NCBI GenBank assembly: GCA_963837335.1
Contig: CAWINS010000021.1
Coordinates: 124,001-188,000, forward strand
Source: RYN-230 sp963837335
Lineage (GTDB): Bacteria > Actinomycetota > Actinomycetes > Streptosporangiales > Streptosporangiaceae
DNA: 64,000 nucleotides
Reading direction: 5' to 3'
Positions within the stretch are counted from its first letter, which is position 1, and each line of letters starts with the position of its first letter. The notes under the pieces were generated by a model, which had not been told where the DNA came from, ran no database searches, and was given only the letters and a program-made list of their open reading frames with translations. Below are positions 18,642 through 27,617 of this stretch, piece by piece. Both the position numbers and the translations under genes were made by a program.

Positions 18642-19598
18642 TCAGCCCGCCGAGGACGTCGGGCTGACCGCGCCGAGGATGTCCACCACGAACACGAGCG
18701 TGTCAGTGCCCTTGATCCCGGCCTGGGAGCTGCCGGTCTTCCCGTAACCCTCGGCGGGCGGGACGACCAGCATCACCCGGCTGCCCACTGTCTGCCCGAT
18801 GAGGCCCTTGTCCCAGCCCGTGATGACCTGGCTGGGCGTGGCGCCGATCGTGAAGCCGAACGGCGTGCCCCGCGACCACGACGAGTCGAAGACCTTGCCG
18901 GTCCGCCAGATCGCGCCCACGTACTGGCTGACGACGGTCTGGCCCTTGGCCACCACGGGGCCGGTTCCCTTGACCAGGGTCTTGACCACCAGCCCGGTCG
19001 GCGGCTTGCCGGACTTCGGGATGGTGATGGTCGGGGCCGCCCCGGGCTTGGCCGTGACGCTGGGCAGCGAGCCGCCACCGCTGGACACCTTGCTGCCGGA
19101 GGCGGACGCGTTGTCCGGGAACTCCTTGATCATGTCCACCACGAAGACCAGGGTGTCGCTCGCCTTCACCCCGGCCTGCGAGTTCCCGGACTTGCCGTAG
19201 CCCTGGGCGGGCGGGATGACGGCCAGCACCCGGCTGCCCATCTTCTTGCCCTGCAGGGCGGTCTCCAGCCCGGGCAGCAACTGACCGCTGAACAGGGCCG
19301 GGCTCTTGGTCTGGAACGTGCTCTCGGCGAGCTTGTGCGTCTTGCCGCTCCAGATGTAGACGGCGTAGTTCCCGACGAAGGCGTCGGTCTTGGTCAGCGC
19401 CGGGCCGGTCCCCTTGATCAGGGTCTTGACGGCCAGTGCCTTCCCGGCCGTCTGAGTGGGGATGGTGACCGTCGGATCACTGCCGAACTGCCCCTTCACC
19501 GAGACGGAGGGGCTGGACGAGGACGTGGCTGAGCCGCATCCGGCCAGGGCCAGCGTGGCCAGCAGCGGGACGGATAGCAGAGCGGCAATGCGTCGCAT
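18642..19598 (-). CDS. FKBP-type peptidyl-prolyl isomerase lipoprotein with two FKBP domains
   Basis: 318 aa. The signal peptide MRRIAALLSVPLLATLALAGC ends in a lipobox (LAGC, Cys 21), so it should be lipid-anchored outside the membrane. Two FKBP domains follow. The first is degenerate (LALAVKTLIKGTGPALTK to DTLVFVVDMI). The second is well conserved: VKTLVKGTGPVVAKGQTVVSQYVG, GKVFDSSWSRGTPFGFTIGA, VITGWDKGLIGQTVGSRVML and PPAEGYG. A Ser/Gly-rich linker joins them. It folds exported proteins by proline isomerisation. The position beside pafA is conserved in actinomycetes. Confidence 0.9.
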   Translation of the reverse strand: MRRIAALLSVPLLATLALAGCGSATSSSSPSVSVKGQFGSDPTVTIPTQTAGKALAVKTLIKGTGPALTKTDAFVGNYAVYIWSGKTHKLAESTFQTKSPALFSGQLLPGLETALQGKKMGSRVLAVIPPAQGYGKSGNSQAGVKASDTLVFVVDMIKEFPDNASASGSKVSSGGGSLPSVTAKPGAAPTITIPKSGKPPTGLVVKTLVKGTGPVVAKGQTVVSQYVGAIWRTGKVFDSSWSRGTPFGFTIGATPSQVITGWDKGLIGQTVGSRVMLVVPPAEGYGKTGSSQAGIKGTDTLVFVVDILGAVSPTSSAG

Positions 19599-19795
19599 AG
19601 AAAGGAAACCTTGTCATCTCCGAGGGTGAAGCGACGCCAGCCTACCGGCAACAACTAACCGCGGTGCGCAGGTTTCGCGGCCAGGCCATTGCGGCCGGAG
19701 TACCAATCCGCGAGAAACGGGCACGTCATCGGAACGCAAACCAGCCCGGCCTGCACATCATCGGAAAAGGGCCGCCGCGGGATAGTCAGGAAACT

Positions 19796-19865
19796 CTCAG
19801 CTACATGCCTGCGATGAGCTTCTCCACCCGCTCAGCTACATGCCTGCGATGAGCTTCTCCACCCG
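19796..19865. repeat. 35-bp perfect tandem duplication of the pafA 3' end
   Basis: The 35 bp at 19831-19865 hold the last pafA codons, its stop and 5 nt beyond. They are repeated exactly and head-to-tail at 19796-19830, just downstream of the stop. The second copy therefore encodes the same C-terminal tail and stop again, outside the gene. Confidence 0.95.
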
Positions 19866-21194
19866 CTCATCGACGGCCCGGAACGGGTCCTTGCAGAGCA
19901 CCGTCCGCTGCGCCTGGTCGTTGAGCTTGAGGTGGACCCAGTCCACGGTGAAGTCACGGCGCCGCTCCTGGGCGCGGCGGATGAACTCACCGCGCAGCCG
20001 GGCCCGGGTGGTCTGCGGCGGGACCGACTTGGCCTCGAAGATGTCGATGTCCCGCGCGGTCCTGGCCACCGCCCCGCGCCGCTGCAGCAGGTAGTACAGG
20101 CCGCGGCCGCGGTGCACGTCGTGGTAGGCCAGGTCGAGCTGGGCGACCCGGGGCGAGGACAGCGGCAGGTCGTGCTTGCCGCGGTACCGCTCGATCAGCT
20201 GGTACTTGGTGATCCAGTCGATCTCGCGGTCGACCAGGCCGAAGTTGCCGGTGTCCACCGCGTGCAGGGTGCGCTCCCACAGGTCGAGCACCCGCTGGGT
20301 GATCGCGTCGGCGCCGCGCCGGTCGGTGAAGTCCTTGGCCTTGGCCAGGTACTCACGCTGGATGTCCAGCGCGCTGGCCTCCCGCCCGTTGGCCAGCCGG
20401 ACCCGGCGGCGGCCGGTCATGTCGTGGCTGACGTCCCGGATGGCCCGGATCGGGTTCTCCAGGGTCAGGTCCCGCATCACCGTGCCGGCCTCGACCATGC
20501 GCAGCACCAGGTCGGTCGCACCGACCTTGAGCAGCATGGTCGTCTCGCTCATGTTGGAGTCGCCGACGATCACATGCAGCCGCCGGAACCGCTCCGCGTC
20601 CGCGTGCGGCTCGTCCCGGGTGTTGATGATCGGCCGGGACCGCGTCGTGGCGGAGGACACGCCTTCCCAGATGTGCTCGGCGCGCTGGCTGACGCAGTAC
20701 ACCGCGCCCCGGGGAGTCTGCAGCACCTTGCCTGCCCCGCAGATGACCTGCCGGGTGACCAGGAACGGGATCAGGATGTCGGCCAGCCTGCCGAACTCGC
20801 CGTGCCGGCCGACCAGGTAGTTCTCGTGGCACCCGTAGGAGTTGCCGGCCGAGTCGGTGTTGTTCTTGAACAGGTAGATGTCCCCGGCGATGCCCTCTTC
20901 CCGGAGCCGCCGGTCCGCGTCCACCAGCAGGCCTTCCAGGATCCGCTCGCCGGCCTTGTCGTGCACCACCAGGTCCAGGATGTTGTCGCACTCAGGGGTG
21001 GCGTACTCGGGGTGGCTGCCCACATCGAGGTAGAGCCGGGCGCCGTTGCGCAGGAACACGTTACTGCTCCGGCCCCACGAAACCACGCGGCGGAAGAGGT
21101 ACCTGGCTACCTCATCCGGGGACAGCCGCCGGCTGCCGCGGAAGGTGCAGGTGACCCCGTATTCGTTCTCAAGCCCGAAGATTCGTCTGTCCAT
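19836..21194 (-). CDS. pafA: PafA, Pup-protein ligase
   Basis: 452 aa, the usual length. PafA joins the C-terminal glutamate of Pup to substrate lysines using ATP (a glutamine-synthetase-like carboxylate-amine ligase). The N-terminus MDRRIFGLENEYG carries the conserved Glu 9. RLYLDVGSHPEYATPECD holds the catalytic-base Asp. KNNTDSAGNSYGCHENYLVGR and PIINTRDEPHADAERFRRLHVIVGDSNMSE are signature segments shared with Dop. The C-terminal domain ends RVEKLIAGM. The ATG start is clear. It lies next to FKBP and is separated from prcA by the gabD and XRE genes. Confidence 0.97.
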   Translation of the reverse strand: MDRRIFGLENEYGVTCTFRGSRRLSPDEVARYLFRRVVSWGRSSNVFLRNGARLYLDVGSHPEYATPECDNILDLVVHDKAGERILEGLLVDADRRLREEGIAGDIYLFKNNTDSAGNSYGCHENYLVGRHGEFGRLADILIPFLVTRQVICGAGKVLQTPRGAVYCVSQRAEHIWEGVSSATTRSRPIINTRDEPHADAERFRRLHVIVGDSNMSETTMLLKVGATDLVLRMVEAGTVMRDLTLENPIRAIRDVSHDMTGRRRVRLANGREASALDIQREYLAKAKDFTDRRGADAITQRVLDLWERTLHAVDTGNFGLVDREIDWITKYQLIERYRGKHDLPLSSPRVAQLDLAYHDVHRGRGLYYLLQRRGAVARTARDIDIFEAKSVPPQTTRARLRGEFIRRAQERRRDFTVDWVHLKLNDQAQRTVLCKDPFRAVDERVEKLIAGM

Positions 21195-21307
21195 GGTCGC
21201 TCACCAGACCCTACGGCACGGCCGCATGCACCCGCGCCAGGTGGGGTGGGTCTGCGAACGTGTCGCGGCGGCCGGTTCTGCACGCCCTGGTGCCATCAGT
21301 CGGCGGG

Positions 21308-22779
21308 TCACCAGTCGACGGCGATGTACTTGGTCTCGGTGAACTCCAGCAGCCCGTCATGGCCGCCTTCACGGCCGATCCCGGACTGCTTGACCCCGCC
21401 GAACGGTGCCGCCGGGTCGGAGACCACGCCGCGGTTGATGCCGATCATCCCGGCCTCCAGGGCCTCGGCCACCCGGAGGGAGCGGCGCAGGTCCCGGGTG
21501 TAGACGTAGGAGACCAGGCCGTATTCGGTGTTGTTGGCCCAGGCGACCGCCTCGGACTCGGAGCCGAACCGGACGATCGGGGCGACCGGGCCGAAGATCT
21601 CCTCGTCCAGGATGCCCGCGCCGGGCGGCACGTTGTCCAGCACGGTGGGGGCGTAGAAGTAGCCGCGGCGGTCGGGGACGGAGCCGCCGGTGACCACCCG
21701 GCTGCCCGCGCTGGTGGCCTCGTCCACCAGGCTGGCCACCTTGGACCGGGTGTCCTCGTTGACCAGCGGGCCCAGCTCGGTGCCCTCGTCCAGGCCGGGG
21801 CCGACCTTGAGGGCCTCGAGGCGGGCCGCGAACGCGGCGGTGAACTCGTCGGCGACGGCCTCGTGCACGTAGAAGCGGTTGGCGGCGGTGCACGCCTCCC
21901 CGCCGTTGCGCATCTTGGCCAGGAACGCCCCGTCCAGGGCCGCGCTGATGTCGGCGTCCTCGAAGATCAGGAAGGGGGCGTTGCCGCCCAGTTCCATGGA
22001 GCAGTTGATCACGCGTGTTGGCCGCGGCCTTCAGCAGCACCCGGCCGACCTCGGTGGACCCGGTGAAGGACAGCTTGCGGACCCGGGGGTCGGCCAGCAC
22101 GGTCTCGACTGAACCGGCTCGCCGAGGAGGTGGTCACCACGTTGACCACGCCGTCCGGCACGCCCGCCTCGCGCAGGATCTCCGCCACCGCGAGCGCGGT
22201 GAGCGGGGTCTCCTTGGCGGGCTTGAGCACCACGGTGCAGCCGGCCGCCAGGGCCGGGCCGATCTTCCGGGTGGCCATCGCGGCCGGGAAGTTCCACGGG
22301 GTGATGAGCACGCTCACGCCCACCGGCTGCCGGGTGACCAGGATGCGGTTGGCGCCGGACGGGGCGGTGAGTACCGAGCCCTCGATCCGGACCGCCTCCT
22401 CGGCGTACCAGCGGAAGAACTCGGCGGCGTAGGTCACCTCGCTCCGCGCGTCCGGCAGCGCCTTGCCGTTCTCCAGGACCATCAGCCGGGCCAGCGCGTC
22501 GGACCTGGCGATCATCAGCGACCAGGCGCGGCGCAGGCATTCGGCCCGCTCGCGGGGCGCGGTCGCGGCCCAGCCGGGCAGGGCGGCCGAGGCGGCGCTG
22601 ACCGCGTCCAGCGTGTCCTCGGCGGTGCCGTCGGCCACTTCCGCGATGGTCTGCTCGGTGGCCGGGTCGGTCACGCCGATCAGCCCGCCGTCACGGCCCT
22701 TGGTCCACTGGCCGCCGATGAACAGCCCGGTGGGTACATCGATCCCAGTCGTGGCGGCCAGGTCCGACGTTGTGGTCAC
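21308..22779 (-). CDS. gabD: NAD(P)-dependent aldehyde dehydrogenase, succinate-semialdehyde dehydrogenase type (two frameshifts)
   Basis: The corrected product is about 490 aa. It starts MTTTSDLAATTG and contains the cofactor-binding ITPWNFPAAMATRKIGPALAAGC and the substrate motif KPAKETPLTALA. SMELGGNAPFLIF has the catalytic Glu, and GGEACTAANRFYVHE the catalytic Cys. The C-terminus is EEIFGPVAPIVRF and GVKQSGIGREGG. The GEACTAANR form is common in SSADH (GabD). Extra bases near 22108 and 22013 cause two shifts. Removing the first gives SRFSETVLADPRVRKLSFTG. It is divergent from the XRE-cupin regulator, suggesting GABA or putrescine catabolism under its control. Confidence 0.82.
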
Positions 22780-22874
22780 TCGTCCTCCAGGGTCATCCGT
22801 ACCTCGCGCACATCCCCGACACTACAGCGCATATCGCGCTCGCCCATCGCCCGGCTCCTGCAATCGTTGGCACG

Positions 22875-22903
22875 ATGTACAGCAAGATTAAACGTATGTA
22901 CAG
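22875..22903. promoter_or_regulatory. Direct-repeat operator ATGTACAG x2, 21-bp period
   Basis: ATGTACAG occurs at 22875-22882 and 22896-22903, two helical turns apart. It lies in the only intergenic space between the divergent gabD and XRE-cupin genes. Each copy contains the palindromic core TGTACA. It is likely the binding site of the XRE-family regulator; this is inferred. Confidence 0.6.
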
Positions 22904-22964
22904 TGTGGCTGTCAAGAGGGAATCCCTGTGATCGAGGTGACTCGCCAGTCGTTATGGGACCGCC

Positions 22965-23633
22965 ATGACCGGGGCGGTTTTCGACCCCGGGACAGAACTC
23001 GGGCCCCGGCTGCGCCGGGTCCGCGAGGATCGCGGCCTGTCCGCGCGGGAGCTGGCCCGCCGGATCAGCTGCTCCCCCAGCCTCATCTCCCAGATCGAGC
23101 GGGGCGTCTCGGTCCCCTCGGTGGGCATGCTGTACGCGCTGGCCAGCGAACTGCGGGCGTCCATGGACTTCCTGTTCGGCGTGATCCCGTCGGGCGAGCT
23201 GACCATGACCGCGCACGGCGGCGGCCGGGCGCGGGACGCGGCCGGGACGGGCGGCGGGGCGGCCGCGGGCTGGCCGGCGGGGCACGGGATCGTCCAGCGG
23301 GCGGGCGCCCGGCGCACCATCGACCTGGCCAGCGGGGTCCGCTGGGAACGGCTCACGCCGGGCGCGGATGACCGGGTGGACTTCCTGGAGGTCGTCTACG
23401 AGCCCCGCGGCGATCCGGCCGGCACCGGCGGGGCCCTGCGCCACGACGGCTACGAATACGGGCTCATCGTGAGCGGGACGCTGCAGGCGCGGGTGGGATT
23501 CGAGAGCTACGAGCTCGGCGAGGGTGACTCGATCGCGTTCGACTCGGCCACCCCGCACGAGTACTGGAACCCGACCCCGGCGGAGGTTCGCGCGGTCTGG
23601 GCGGTGGTGCACGCCTACCCGGCCCGTGGTTAG
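22965..23633 (+). CDS. XRE-family regulator with C-terminal cupin domain (PuuR-like)
   Basis: 222 aa. The N-terminal HTH is LRRVREDRGLSARELARRISCSPSLISQIERGVSVPSVGMLYALASEL. A variable Gly-rich linker is followed by a cupin-2 barrel: HDGYEYGLIVSGTLQARVGFESYELGEGDSIAFDSATPHEYWNP. This fusion is typical of repressors that sense small metabolites; PuuR of E. coli regulates putrescine/GABA genes. The divergent aldehyde dehydrogenase supports a similar role. Start ATG 22965 places MTGAVFDPGTELGPRLRRVRE at the N-terminus. The gene interrupts the otherwise minus-strand proteasome block. Confidence 0.88.
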   Translation: MTGAVFDPGTELGPRLRRVREDRGLSARELARRISCSPSLISQIERGVSVPSVGMLYALASELRASMDFLFGVIPSGELTMTAHGGGRARDAAGTGGGAAAGWPAGHGIVQRAGARRTIDLASGVRWERLTPGADDRVDFLEVVYEPRGDPAGTGGALRHDGYEYGLIVSGTLQARVGFESYELGEGDSIAFDSATPHEYWNPTPAEVRAVWAVVHAYPARG

Positions 23634-23655
23634 GAGGTGAGCAGAGGCTGAGCGC

Positions 23656-24447
23656 CTAGGGGGTCACGCCGTCATCGGGGCTGGCCGCCTCGCCCGGCTG
23701 CGGCTCGTCGGCACCCGGCGCCGGGCTGGCCGGGCCTGCTCCCTCGCCGCCGGCCGCCTCGGCCAGCAGCAGCTCCAGCCGCGCGCCGGTCAGCCGCCGG
23801 AACGTCCGGTGCACCCGGTCCCGGGCCAGGATGCCCACTTCCAGCTGGCTGGCGCTCAGCTCGGTCCCCTCGCCGTTGCCCTGCCCGGCCAGGCCGGCGA
23901 TCGCGGCTCCCAGCGCCCGGACGAGCGGGAGTTCGTCCGCGTAGTGGTCCTTGAGCACGGCCGCCACCTGATCGGCCTGGCCGCCCATGGCCACGAAGCC
24001 ATGTTCCTCGGCCACCGAGCCGTCGAACGTGATCCGGTAGATCTGGTCCGAGGCCGGTGACTCGCCGACCTCCGCGACCACCAGCTCGACCTCGAACGGC
24101 TTGTTGCTCTCGGTGAAGAACTGGCCGAGGATCTGCGCGTACCAGTTGGCCAGGCCGCGCGCGGTGACGTCGCTGCGGTCGTACTGATACCCGGTGTAGT
24201 CCGCGTACCGGACCCCGGCCTTGCGCAGGTTCTCGAACTCGTTGTACCGGCCCACCGCCGCAAACGCGATGCGGTCGTAGATCTCGCTGATCTTGTGCAG
24301 CGCGCTGGACGGGTTCGGCGCCACGAACAGGATGCCCCCGTCGTACTGGATCACCACCCCGCTGCGGCCACGGGCGATGCCCTTCCGGGCGTAATCCGCC
24401 TTATCTTTCATCGCCTGTTCTGGCGAGACGTAGAACGGCATACTCAC
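23656..24447 (-). CDS. prcA: 20S proteasome alpha subunit PrcA
   Basis: 263 aa. Alpha subunits form the outer rings and gate of the bacterial proteasome. The N-terminus MSMPFYVSPEQAMKDKADYARKGIARGRS is the alpha-type gating peptide and helix H0. IYDRIAFAAVGRYNEFENLR, YDRSDVTARGLANWYAQIL and EVELVVAEVGE are conserved. The C-terminus is a long acidic, Pro/Gly/Ala-rich tail, as in other actinomycetes. GTG 24447 gives the usual MSxPFYVSP start; ATG 24441 is possible. It is transcribed after prcB. Confidence 0.96.
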   Translation of the reverse strand: MSMPFYVSPEQAMKDKADYARKGIARGRSGVVIQYDGGILFVAPNPSSALHKISEIYDRIAFAAVGRYNEFENLRKAGVRYADYTGYQYDRSDVTARGLANWYAQILGQFFTESNKPFEVELVVAEVGESPASDQIYRITFDGSVAEEHGFVAMGGQADQVAAVLKDHYADELPLVRALGAAIAGLAGQGNGEGTELSASQLEVGILARDRVHRTFRRLTGARLELLLAEAAGGEGAGPASPAPGADEPQPGEAASPDDGVTP

Positions 24448-24529
24448 CGCAGCTTTACCCCTACTCGTAACGGCGCTACTCGGAATGGCGCTGGTCAGGC
24501 GGGAACGCGGGTCATCCGCGCCAGCCGGC

Positions 24530-25436
24530 TTACGGGGTCACGGGAGGCAGCGGGGCCACTGGCCCCGAGGGCTCCCTCGTCCGTTCTTCCACCACGGCCC
24601 GGGCGTACTCCCCGGACTCGGCATCCGACAGGCGGCGGAACCCGTCGGCGGTGATCATGGCCACCACCGGGTAGATCTGCCGGGCCACGTCCGGGCCGCC
24701 GGTCGCCGAGTCGTCGTCGGCCGCGTCGTAGAGCGCCTGCATGCAGGCCATCACCACTTCCCGGTCGGACAGGCTCTCGGTGTAGAGCTTCTTCAGCGAC
24801 CCCTTGGCGAATATCGACCCGGACCCGATCGAGTGGTAGGGGCGCTCTTCGTACCGGCCGCCGGCCACGTCATAGCTGAAGATCCGGCCCCCGCAGGCGT
24901 CCTCGTCGTAACCGGCGAACAGCGGGACGACCACCAGCCCCTGCAGGGCCGCACCCATGTTGCCGCGCACGAACGCGGACAGCCGGTTCGCCTTGCCCTC
25001 CAGGGACAGCGTCCGGCCCTCGAGTTTCTCGTAGTGCTCCAGTTCCAGCTGGAACAGCCGGACCAGCTCCAGGCCGATCCCGGCGACGCCCGCGATGCCC
25101 ACGCAGGAGAAATCGTCGCTGCGGAATACCTTCTCGATATCCCGCTGAGCGATCATGTTGCCCGCCGTGGACCGGCGGTCACCGGCCATCACCACGCCGC
25201 CGTCGAAACGGGCAGCCACGATCGTGGTCCCGTGCGGCAGGTAAGGGCCCGCGCCCTCGCCGGCCGCCCCGGAGGCGCCCGGCGGCGCGGAGGCGGCCGC
25301 CCAGCTGGGCGGCAGCGGCCGCCCCGGCGCCGGGGAGCGTCTCTGGTGCGCACGAAGCGACCAGATCAGCGAACGACGATGTGCCAGCGTCCATGCACGC
25401 CGCAATGAACCTTCCGGCAAAGAAGCCAGAACCCAC
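24530..25436 (-). CDS. prcB: 20S proteasome beta subunit PrcB (one frameshift in the propeptide)
   Basis: The catalytic subunit is made with a propeptide removed to expose Thr 1, here in LPHG/TTIVAARFDGG, with the Thr codon at 25228-25226. Mature-chain signatures are GVVMAGDRRSTAGNMIAQRDIEKVF, GIAGVAGIGLELVRLFQLELEHYEK and SIGSGSIFAKGSLKKLY. The propeptide start is in another frame: GTG 25436 gives GSGFFAGRFIAACMDAGTSSFADLVASCAPETLPG, matching the usual TSSFxDFL motif. The shift lies within 25260-25340, in a low-complexity Ala/Gly stretch. The propeptide is about 69 residues. Confidence 0.93.
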
Positions 25437-25574
25437 GCCTAGTCCTCCCGGTTAGTCCGCCCGCTACCTGACCCTGACCCTACTGCGGGCCAGGCACCCG
25501 CCGCGCGTGCGGCTTGTCAGCCTAGGGCGAACCCGGCGGGGCCGCGCCCGGGTACGCCCCGCGGCCAGCAGCCG

Positions 25575-25784
25575 TCACTGGCCGCCCTTCTGCACGTATG
25601 ACCGCACGAACTCCTCGGCGTTCTCCTCGAGCACCTCGTCGATCTCGTCGAGGATCGCGTCCACGTCGTCGGCGAGCTTCTCTTGGCGCTCCTTGACGTC
25701 GCCCGAGGCCTGCGGCTCCGCCTCCTCGGTCTCCTCGCTGCGCTTAGAGGCCTGCCGCTGACCGCCAGTGTCCTTCGTCGCCAT
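25575..25784 (-). CDS. pup: Prokaryotic ubiquitin-like protein Pup
   Basis: 69 aa. A disordered, charged N-terminal half is followed by the helix-forming KERQEKLADDVDAILDEIDEVLEENAEEFVRSYVQKGGQ region, which is recognised by the Mpa/ARC coiled coil. The protein ends GGQ, so Dop must deamidate the final Gln to Glu before PafA can ligate it. It is located between dop and prcB, the standard order. Confidence 0.98.
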   Translation of the reverse strand: MATKDTGGQRQASKRSEETEEAEPQASGDVKERQEKLADDVDAILDEIDEVLEENAEEFVRSYVQKGGQ

Positions 25785-25982
25785 GCCCGAAACCTCCGTG
25801 CTACAGGGTCGTCCTCGGCTTAACCGTATCCTCGCCTGCCGACGGCCTGTCCAACCCTGAAATCGGGCATCGGGATCAGGCGGCTCAATAATGCCCGTCG
25901 GGCGGGTCCCGGCCCCCGGCTGCCGGGGCGGTGATCACGCAGCCGCGGCGGCGCTCAGGCCCGGACCAAGGGGCTGGGGTGG

Positions 25983-27500
25983 TCAGTCCTGGCCGGTCAG
26001 CGCGGCGACCAGCTCCGCCGCGGTCCGGCACCGGTCCAGCAGGCCGCCCACGTGCGCCTTGGTTCCGCGGAGCGGCTCCAGGGTCGGCACCCGCTGCAGC
26101 GATTCCCGCCCGGGTATATCGAAGATCACCGAATCCCAGGAGGCGGCGGCCACCGACTCCGGGTACTGCTGCAGGCAGCGGCCGCGGAAGTAGGCCCGGG
26201 TATCTTCCGGCGGGGAGTCGATGGCCCGGATCACGTCCGCCTCGGAGACGAGGCGGGTGATCCGGCCCCGTGCGGCGAGCCGGTTGTACAGGCCGCGGTC
26301 CGGCCGGACGTCGGAGTACTGCAGGTCCACCAGCTGGAGCCGGGGGTGCCCCCAGGCCAGCCCGTCCCGGGTCCGGTAGCCCTCGAGCAGCTCCAGCTTG
26401 ACCACCCAGTCCAGCTCACGGGACAGCTGCATCGGGTCCTCGGCCAGCCGGGTGAGCACGGATTCCCACCGGGTGAGCACGTCCGCGGTCATCTCGTCCA
26501 CGTCGGAACCGAACTTGTCCTCGGTGTACTTGCGGGCCAGTTCCAGGTACTCCATCTGGAGCTGCACCCCGGTCATCTTCCGGCCGTCCCGCAACGTGAG
26601 CTGATGACGGCAGGTGGGGTCGTGCGAGATGGCCCGGAGCTCGGCCACCGGCGACTCGACCGACAGGTCACCCCCGAGGAACTTGTCCTCGATCATGGCC
26701 AGGACCAGCGCGGTGGTGCCGAGCTTGAGGTACGTGCTGACCTCGCTCATGTTGGCGTCACCGATGATCACATGCAGCCGGCGGTATTTCTCCGGGTCCG
26801 CGTGCGGTTCATCCCGGGTGTTGATGATGGGCCGCTTCAGCGTGGTTTCCAGGCCCACCTCGACCTCGAAGAAGTCGGCCCGCTGGCTGATCTGGAAGCC
26901 GTCGTCGCGGCCGTCCGCGCCCAGGCCGACCCGCCCGGCCCCGCAGACCACCTGCCTGGACACGAAGAACGGGGTGAGGTGCCGGACAATGTCCGCGAAC
27001 GGCGTCGCCCGGCGCATCAGGTAGTTCTCGTGGCAGCCGTAGGAGACGCCCTTGTTGTCGGTGTTGTTCTTGTAGAGCTGGATCGGGGCGCTGCCCGGCA
27101 CGGTGGCGGCCCGGGCGGCCGCCTCGGCCATGACCCGCTCCCCCGCCTTGTCCCAGATGACCGCGGCGAGCGGGTTAGTGCACTCCGGCGCCGAGTACTC
27201 AGGGTGCGCGTGGTCCACGTACAGCCGGGCCCCGTTGGTCAGTATCACGTTGGCCAGGCCGAGGTCCTCGTCGGTCAGCTGGGTGGCGTCGGCGGACTCC
27301 CGGGCCAGGTCGAACCCGCGCGCGTCCCGCAGCGGGTTCTCCTCCTCGAAATCCCACCGGGCCCGCCGGGCGCGGGCCGAGGTGGCCGCCTGGTAGGCGT
27401 TGACGACCTGGGAGGAAGTGACCATGGCATTCGCCCCAGGCTGACCGGGGACCGAGATGCCGTACTCGGTCTCGGTCCCCATCACCCGCCGCACGCTCAT
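25983..27500 (-). CDS. dop: Dop, deamidase of Pup / depupylase
   Basis: 505 aa. The N-terminus MSVRRVMGTETEYGISVPGQPGANAM shows the Dop/PafA fold. RLYVDHAHPEYSAPECTNPL contains the conserved catalytic Asp. It has the longer Dop-type insertion after the first strand (residues about 35-75) that PafA lacks. KNNTDNKGVSYGCHENYLMRR and PIINTRDEPHADPEKYRRLHVIIGDANMSE parallel PafA. Dop deamidates Pup-Gln to Pup-Glu and also removes Pup from substrates. The 198 bp between dop and pup show no further gene. Confidence 0.97.
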   Translation of the reverse strand: MSVRRVMGTETEYGISVPGQPGANAMVTSSQVVNAYQAATSARARRARWDFEEENPLRDARGFDLARESADATQLTDEDLGLANVILTNGARLYVDHAHPEYSAPECTNPLAAVIWDKAGERVMAEAAARAATVPGSAPIQLYKNNTDNKGVSYGCHENYLMRRATPFADIVRHLTPFFVSRQVVCGAGRVGLGADGRDDGFQISQRADFFEVEVGLETTLKRPIINTRDEPHADPEKYRRLHVIIGDANMSEVSTYLKLGTTALVLAMIEDKFLGGDLSVESPVAELRAISHDPTCRHQLTLRDGRKMTGVQLQMEYLELARKYTEDKFGSDVDEMTADVLTRWESVLTRLAEDPMQLSRELDWVVKLELLEGYRTRDGLAWGHPRLQLVDLQYSDVRPDRGLYNRLAARGRITRLVSEADVIRAIDSPPEDTRAYFRGRCLQQYPESVAAASWDSVIFDIPGRESLQRVPTLEPLRGTKAHVGGLLDRCRTAAELVAALTGQD

Positions 27501-27617
27501 ATCAGGCAGCCTAGTGCCGCCCGGCCGGGCGCGGGACGGGTGACCCGCCGCACACGCCCGGCGCGATACCAGTGACGGGCCGGGCAGCTGGGGAAAACGC
27601 CACTGCGCCTGCCCAGG

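Noticed and set aside
19866..21500. Long + strand frame opposite pafA (19932-21503)
   Set aside because: It is a shadow of pafA, with Val/Gly/Arg-rich product and no conserved domain.
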